Below are positions 32,570-35,329 of a DNA stretch of 35,329 bases, one piece after another. Numbering within the stretch: the first letter of the stretch is position 1; each line of letters starts with the position of its first letter. The DNA is taken from NCBI GenBank assembly GCA_017465825.1, contig JAFTVI010000010.1, positions 1-35,329 on the forward strand. The letters are read 5' to 3'. Under the pieces are notes generated by a model, which worked only from the letters and a program-made list of their open reading frames with translations, did not search any database and was not told the DNA's origin. Source of the DNA: Clostridia bacterium. GTDB lineage: Bacteria > Bacillota > Clostridia > Oscillospirales > Acutalibacteraceae. The position numbers and the translations under genes are program-made.

Positions 32570-33481
32570 CTATAATTTATTTCTATAATTATATTTATTG
32601 AGAACTTGCTTCTTTCTCTTTGTTGTTACCTCAGTGTATATCTCTGTTGTAGCAACACTACTGTGCCCCAAGATTTCTTGAACAGAACGTAAGTCTGCTC
32701 CGTTTGCAAGGAGATTTGTTGCAAATGTATGTCGCAAATAATGCGGAGTTGATTTTTCGTTAATTCCACAGGCTCTTTTTGCTGAATTATAGATATATTC
32801 GATTCCATGAATACTTAGCTGTTCACCAAAGCGGTTTACAAATATCTTATCTGTATTTGTTGGTCTGCTTTTACGGATTTTCAACCATCGTGTGAGGTTG
32901 TTCCAAGTATCGTTACAGGATATGTAAATAAGCCTTTGTTTTCGTCCCTTACCATGAATTAGGATTGTTCGTTCGGAGTAAATTACATCACTAAGAGAGA
33001 TGTTTGAAGCCTCTGCGATTCTAATGCCGGTACTGATTAATACATCAATCAAAGCAAGGTTACGGTAATTCTTCCATAAATCAAAAGAAGTTGTTTCTCT
33101 TTCAGCACAACCGGTAAGATAAGCAAGAAGTTTTGAGGTTTCTTTAACCGCCAAAGTCTTTGGCAATCTTCGCTCTTTCTTATATCGGAAATGGTGATTT
33201 TGATAATAGTTTATATCTGTATAACCTTGCTCATAAAGAAAGCTGAAGAACATTTTCAGCGTAATTAACTTTCGGCAAATTGTGTTGTCTTTGAGTCCTC
33301 GCTCTTTAGATAACACTTGCACATATTTCAGGATAACCGTTTCATCAAGCTCATTGTCTTGAAGAAATGCCTGAAAATTTTTTAAATCCGAACGGTACGC
33401 CGTTATCGTTTTATCGGATAAATTTTTTGTAGATTGGATGACTTGTATAAATTCATCACTTGCTGTTTTTATACTTTTCAT
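32570..33481 (-). CDS. Tyrosine recombinase/integrase
   Basis: A 303-residue site-specific recombinase of XerC/D-like length. An N-terminal SAM-like DNA-binding domain (about 8-90) precedes the catalytic domain with Arg154 (TGIRIAEAS), Lys178 (HGKGRKQR), His247/Arg250 (HYLRHTFATN), His273 (LGHSS) and nucleophile Tyr282 (IYTEV). All catalytic residues are present. Such enzymes cut and rejoin DNA at inverted-repeat core sites. A perfect 12-5-12 repeat lies 74 bp upstream. It may serve an integrated element, or act as an inversion switch for nearby surface genes. The ATG is preceded by GAGGAGTG. Confidence 0.92.
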   Translation of the reverse strand: MKSIKTASDEFIQVIQSTKNLSDKTITAYRSDLKNFQAFLQDNELDETVILKYVQVLSKERGLKDNTICRKLITLKMFFSFLYEQGYTDINYYQNHHFRYKKERRLPKTLAVKETSKLLAYLTGCAERETTSFDLWKNYRNLALIDVLISTGIRIAEASNISLSDVIYSERTILIHGKGRKQRLIYISCNDTWNNLTRWLKIRKSRPTNTDKIFVNRFGEQLSIHGIEYIYNSAKRACGINEKSTPHYLRHTFATNLLANGADLRSVQEILGHSSVATTEIYTEVTTKRKKQVLNKYNYRNKL

Positions 33482-33554
33482 TTGATCACTCCTCGAAATT
33501 TTGAAAATGTGTTCGCAACTTCATTTTAACAGAATTTCGGGGAGAGTTATATAA

Positions 33555-33583
33555 ACTTACAATAATTCTATATTATTGTAAGT
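33555..33583. repeat. Perfect 12-5-12 inverted repeat beside the recombinase
   Basis: Arms ACTTACAATAAT (33555-33566) and ATTATTGTAAGT (33572-33583), with a 5-nt centre (TCTAT). This is the geometry of a tyrosine-recombinase core site, but it is more symmetric than Xer dif sites. It could instead be an operator or a weak terminator. No second copy was seen in the window. Confidence 0.6.
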
Positions 33584-33620
33584 AAATCGCTCTACCAGAA
33601 AGATTGATGAATATACAAAA

Positions 33621-33647
33621 GCCAACTCATGTTAGATGTGAGTTGGC
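33621..33647 (-). terminator. Hairpin upstream of the recombinase
   Basis: GCCAACTCA (33621-33629) and TGAGTTGGC (33639-33647), 9-nt loop. On the minus strand it is followed by TTTTGTATATT, so it would stop transcripts entering from the right. Confidence 0.6.
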
Positions 33648-33692
33648 TTCAATAGTATTAAAAATTAACTTTTATATATAATAATTAGTTTT

Positions 33693-33730
33693 GTGGTGTC
33701 GGTGAAAACCGACACCACCTTTTCTTTTTC
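33693..33730 (+). terminator. Strong plus-strand terminator with GAAA tetraloop
   Basis: GTGGTGTCGGT (33693-33703) and ACCGACACCAC (33708-33718) pair perfectly around GAAA. CTTTTCTTTTTC follows. It ends any transcript entering from the left, 15 bp before the promoter of the noncoding RNA. Confidence 0.8.
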
Positions 33731-33740
33731 GAGAAAGCTC

Positions 33741-33769
33741 TTGACAAACAAACAAATGTTCCGTATAAT
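33741..33769 (+). promoter_or_regulatory. Consensus promoter of the noncoding transcript
   Basis: TTGACA (33741-33746), exactly 17 nt, TATAAT (33764-33769): a perfect housekeeping promoter. No gene with a ribosome site follows before the terminator at 34009. Confidence 0.9.
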
Positions 33770-33775
33770 AGCAAA

Positions 33776-34009
33776 TTGGTAAATAATGTATTTACCCTAC
33801 AACTAAATATCAACTGAAACACATATTTTTTACTTATTGGCTTTATGCCAACACATATTATCTGACAAAAAAGTATGGTCCGATACTCAGTCAGCAACAT
33901 ACGGACAATCAGAGCTTAATTTTTAAGCCGTTACATAGTTTCAGTACAAACTGTGCGAGAGGATGAAATGTCCTCCCGCTATTTGTGCTGTCTATGTGAC
34001 GGCTTTTTT
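33776..34009 (+). ncRNA. Putative structured noncoding RNA, about 235 nt
   Basis: It is bounded by a consensus promoter and a T6 terminator. From 5': a perfect 7-bp hairpin (GGTAAAT/ATTTACC, about 33778-33797); TTGGC/GCCAA; a stem CTGAC (33862-33866)/GTCAG (33890-33894) topped by GTAT/ATAC, whose loop base GTCCG (33878-33882) can pair with CGGAC (33902-33906) as a pseudoknot; then a long hairpin. That hairpin has a 14-bp stem (33925-33938/33992-34005), 9 further pairs (CAGTACAAA/TTTGTGCTG) and a GC-rich cap. The longest ORFs are under 15 codons and lack ribosome sites. I cannot assign an Rfam family. The position beside a recombinase suggests an element-borne regulator. Confidence 0.7.
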
Positions 34010-34075
34010 GTTGTGCAATTTTAACGAAAATAAAAAAGTTTTCGATTTTGGTTGATTTTTTGCCTTTCTAAACCC

Positions 34076-34093
34076 TTACCCCTTGAGGGGTAA
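34076..34093. repeat. Palindrome TTACCCC-TTGA-GGGGTAA
   Basis: Perfect 7-bp arms (34076-34082 and 34087-34093). The core ACCCCTTGAGGG recurs at 34196-34207. The two 12-bp copies (34078-34089 and 34196-34207) flank an AT-rich stretch of about 106 bp with short inverted A/T runs. Confidence 0.7.
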
Positions 34094-34195
34094 AAACAAC
34101 CGAATACGGAAAGCGAAGTTTGTGCAAAGCTACAAAATTTCAAGTTTATGAAAAAAGTTTTGCAAAAAACTTCAAAATTCGTCGTTTTAAAAGTC

Positions 34196-34207
34196 ACCCC
34201 TTGAGGG
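34196..34207. repeat. Second copy of ACCCCTTGAGGG
   Basis: An identical 12-bp repeat of 34078-34089, 118 bp away in the same orientation. Such repeats are frequent at the ends or transfer/replication origins of conjugative elements. The link here is by position only. Confidence 0.6.
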
Positions 34208-34241
34208 ATGTTTTCTCTCGTGTACCTTGACAACTGAATGA

Positions 34242-34336
34242 CCGTCCGAAAGTGATACTACGCCAAGACCTCGTAAGAGCGAGCGTGAAGACGTTGCGGT
34301 GAGATTCCGGAGCAGGAACTATTTCGGGTAAAACGG
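34242..34336 (+). other. Possible second structured RNA segment
   Basis: Nested stems CCGT/ACGG (34242-34245/34333-34336) and CCGAAA/TTTCGG (34246-34251/34322-34327) close a domain. It contains CTCG/CGAG, CGCC/GGTG with a wobble, and TTCC/GGAA. No ORF of note runs through it. No strong promoter was found, although TTGACA occurs just upstream at 34227-34232. It resembles nothing I can name. Confidence 0.35.
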
Positions 34337-34411
34337 CAAAATAATACTTTTATTATGGAACATTTTTATAGTATTTATTCCCATTACTATTAGGGGCGTT
34401 TTTTATAAAAT

Positions 34412-34443
34412 GAAAACTGCCCCCACAAATGTGAGAGCAGCTT
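34412..34443 (-). terminator. Terminator after the XRE/membrane regulator
   Basis: On the minus strand, CTGC...TCAC, loop ATTT, GTG...GCAG forms an imperfect hairpin followed by TTTTCATTTT, starting about 28 bp after the stop codon. Confidence 0.65.
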
Positions 34444-34470
34444 AAACATTTAAGTAATATAAATTTGAAT

Positions 34471-34911
34471 TTATGAAATCTCTGTTTTTTTACTCTTCTC
34501 GTAAAGAATTATATTGACTAATGAAATAATAGCATTAACAACTGCTAAGACACAATAAAAAACATCCAGCCAATTTATGGCTTGAATGAGCCACACAACA
34601 GCACTCAATAACCATAAAAGCGAAGCAATAAGAAATCGTTTTTTATAAATAAGCTTTTGGGAATCTAATTTATTATGGACTTCTTTTACACAAGGAATAT
34701 CGCTATCACTAGAATAGTCCTCATTTAATAAATAATCTGCGGTTACATTAAACAACTTGCTTAACTGAAGAATATTGTTTGCATCCGGAAGAGCTGTATC
34801 ATTCTCCCAACGGCTGATTGCCTGTCGGGATACGCTAAGTTTTTCTGCTAAATCTTCTTGTGACCAACCATTAGCTTTTCTTAGCTTTGTTATTTTGTCT
34901 GACAATTTCAT
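34471..34911 (-). CDS. XRE-family regulator with two membrane helices
   Basis: A 146-residue protein. Residues 1-66 form a Cro/C1 helix-turn-helix (WSQEDLAEKLSVSRQAISRWE). A linker follows, then two membrane helices (about 93-112 and 116-138) and a basic end. Membrane-tethered XRE regulators of this kind are common in Firmicutes, often governing a neighbouring transporter or stress gene. GGGAGG precedes the ATG. A 9-bp inverted repeat covers its ribosome site and start region, suggesting autoregulation. Confidence 0.82.
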   Translation of the reverse strand: MKLSDKITKLRKANGWSQEDLAEKLSVSRQAISRWENDTALPDANNILQLSKLFNVTADYLLNEDYSSDSDIPCVKEVHNKLDSQKLIYKKRFLIASLLWLLSAVVWLIQAINWLDVFYCVLAVVNAIISLVNIILYEKSKKTEIS

Positions 34912-34948
34912 AATGAAATCCTCCCTTCATTTTGGCGATTTCATTGTA
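34912..34948. promoter_or_regulatory. Promoter and operator of the XRE/membrane regulator
   Basis: AATGAAATC (34912-34920) and GATTTCATT (34937-34945) are perfect arms around the ribosome site. The second arm overlaps TACAAT (34948-34943, minus strand), which has an extended TGC. Binding here would block both transcription and translation initiation. Confidence 0.55.
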
Positions 34949-35329
34949 GCAAAACACAACGCAAAGTGCCACCACATTTACTTTACAAATCCGCAACATA
35001 ACTTTACATCGTTTTGAAAACCTGATTTTTTTCTAATTATATCACACACCCACCACACAATTCAATATATGTACCGACACTTGTTACAGCAGTAGCAGGT
35101 GTTTTTATATACCAAAAACAAATATCGGTATATGAATACTGCGTTGCATTTTTATATTTGATAACCGCCCCCCCACAAAAGCATCTCGGTATAAAGGATA
35201 CTACAGCCACCCTTACATAGCGAAGCTCGTCTGCGTAGTATTCCGCAACTAAAGTCGCTCCCTTGATAAGCGAGAAATTTTAGTTTATGAGCCTCGCAGA
35301 GCCCACTGACATCTTTGCACGGTGAAGGC
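34949..35329. other. Gene-free right end of the window
   Basis: No convincing gene is visible. Two related segments, ATCGGTATATGAATACTG (near 35132) and CTCGGTATAAAGGATACTAC (near 35186), look like a diverged direct repeat. A minus-strand frame of about 58 codons (35328-35155) is open but has no start or ribosome site. The DNA reads like element backbone cut by the window edge. Confidence 0.3.

Noticed and set aside
33776-34009. Noncoding transcript as 6S RNA, tmRNA or RNase P RNA
   Set aside because: Its 5' and 3' ends do not pair as in 6S RNA, there is no tRNA-like end or tag ORF, and the RNase P core motifs are absent.
34021-34233. 70-residue minus-strand frame (and 33685-33900)
   Set aside because: They overlap the noncoding RNA, the palindromes and the A/T-rich repeats, and have no ribosome site.
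34242-34336. Folded segment as a group II intron domain or known riboswitch
   Set aside because: No domain V-like AGC/GAAA/GTTC pattern and no riboswitch core I know (SAM, TPP, cobalamin, c-di-GMP, fluoride). No regulated gene follows in the right orientation.
35155-35328. Open minus-strand frame of about 58 codons at the right edge
   Set aside because: No start codon or ribosome site inside the window, and a Cys/Gly-rich sequence without recognisable domains. It cannot be supported as a gene.

Overview
The window looks like chromosomal DNA of a low-GC, strictly anaerobic, fermentative Firmicute, most likely an Oscillospiraceae/Ruminococcaceae-type Clostridium. The reasons are AdhE, two different [FeFe]-hydrogenase-family proteins, a dockerin-bearing secreted protein, an ECF-transporter S component, AGGAGG-type ribosome sites, several TTG/GTG starts and many short U-tailed terminators. 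No rRNA, tRNA or CRISPR array was recognised.

Layout. 1-3.9 kb is an accessory patch: a cut-off small gene, a decayed gene with a 25-bp tandem duplication, a RibD/DHFR-type reductase, a HepT/MntA toxin-antitoxin pair whose antitoxin carries an XRE domain, a DUF2935 gene and a small XRE regulator with three operators. 3.9-9.5 kb is housekeeping: mfd, a zinc-ribbon/TM2 membrane protein and a cytoplasmic GH20 hexosaminidase. 9.6-10.7 kb is a Fic-family gene with an elaborate inverted-repeat promoter. 10.7-13.2 kb holds an ECF S component, ridA and ilvA (threonine deaminase and the enamine/imine deaminase that clears its reactive product).

13.2-21.6 kb is the most coherent system: a tight seven-gene minus-strand operon, adhE - APH-fold kinase - two [2Fe-2S] thioredoxin-like proteins - PAS-containing HydS-type (group C) [FeFe]-hydrogenase - SpoIIE/PP2C phosphatase - group B [FeFe]-hydrogenase. 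A Rex-like palindrome lies upstream. The set has the parts for sensing H2 or redox state, signalling through phosphorylation, and adjusting ethanol and H2 production. A related hydA2/hydS arrangement is known from Ruminococcus albus. A LysR regulator lies just upstream.

22.6-32.5 kb is cell-surface and accessory: a 900-bp gene-poor stretch, an ECF-type sigma factor, a membrane anti-sigma-like protein and a secreted protein in one operon, then a lipoprotein, a 1286-residue FIVAR/dockerin protein and a 594-residue Ig-like repeat protein. Codon and base usage change abruptly inside both large genes.

32.5-35.3 kb looks like the edge or regulatory region of an integrated element: a tyrosine recombinase with a perfect 12-5-12 inverted repeat next to it, an apparently noncoding transcript of about 235 nt with a consensus promoter, a possible pseudoknot and a long terminal hairpin, repeats and a second foldable segment, and an XRE-plus-membrane regulator.

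The best candidates for undescribed biology are the noncoding RNA at 33776-34009, the 47-bp operator element shared by two loci (2298, 9586 and 9641), and the kinase/phosphatase/sensory-hydrogenase operon.
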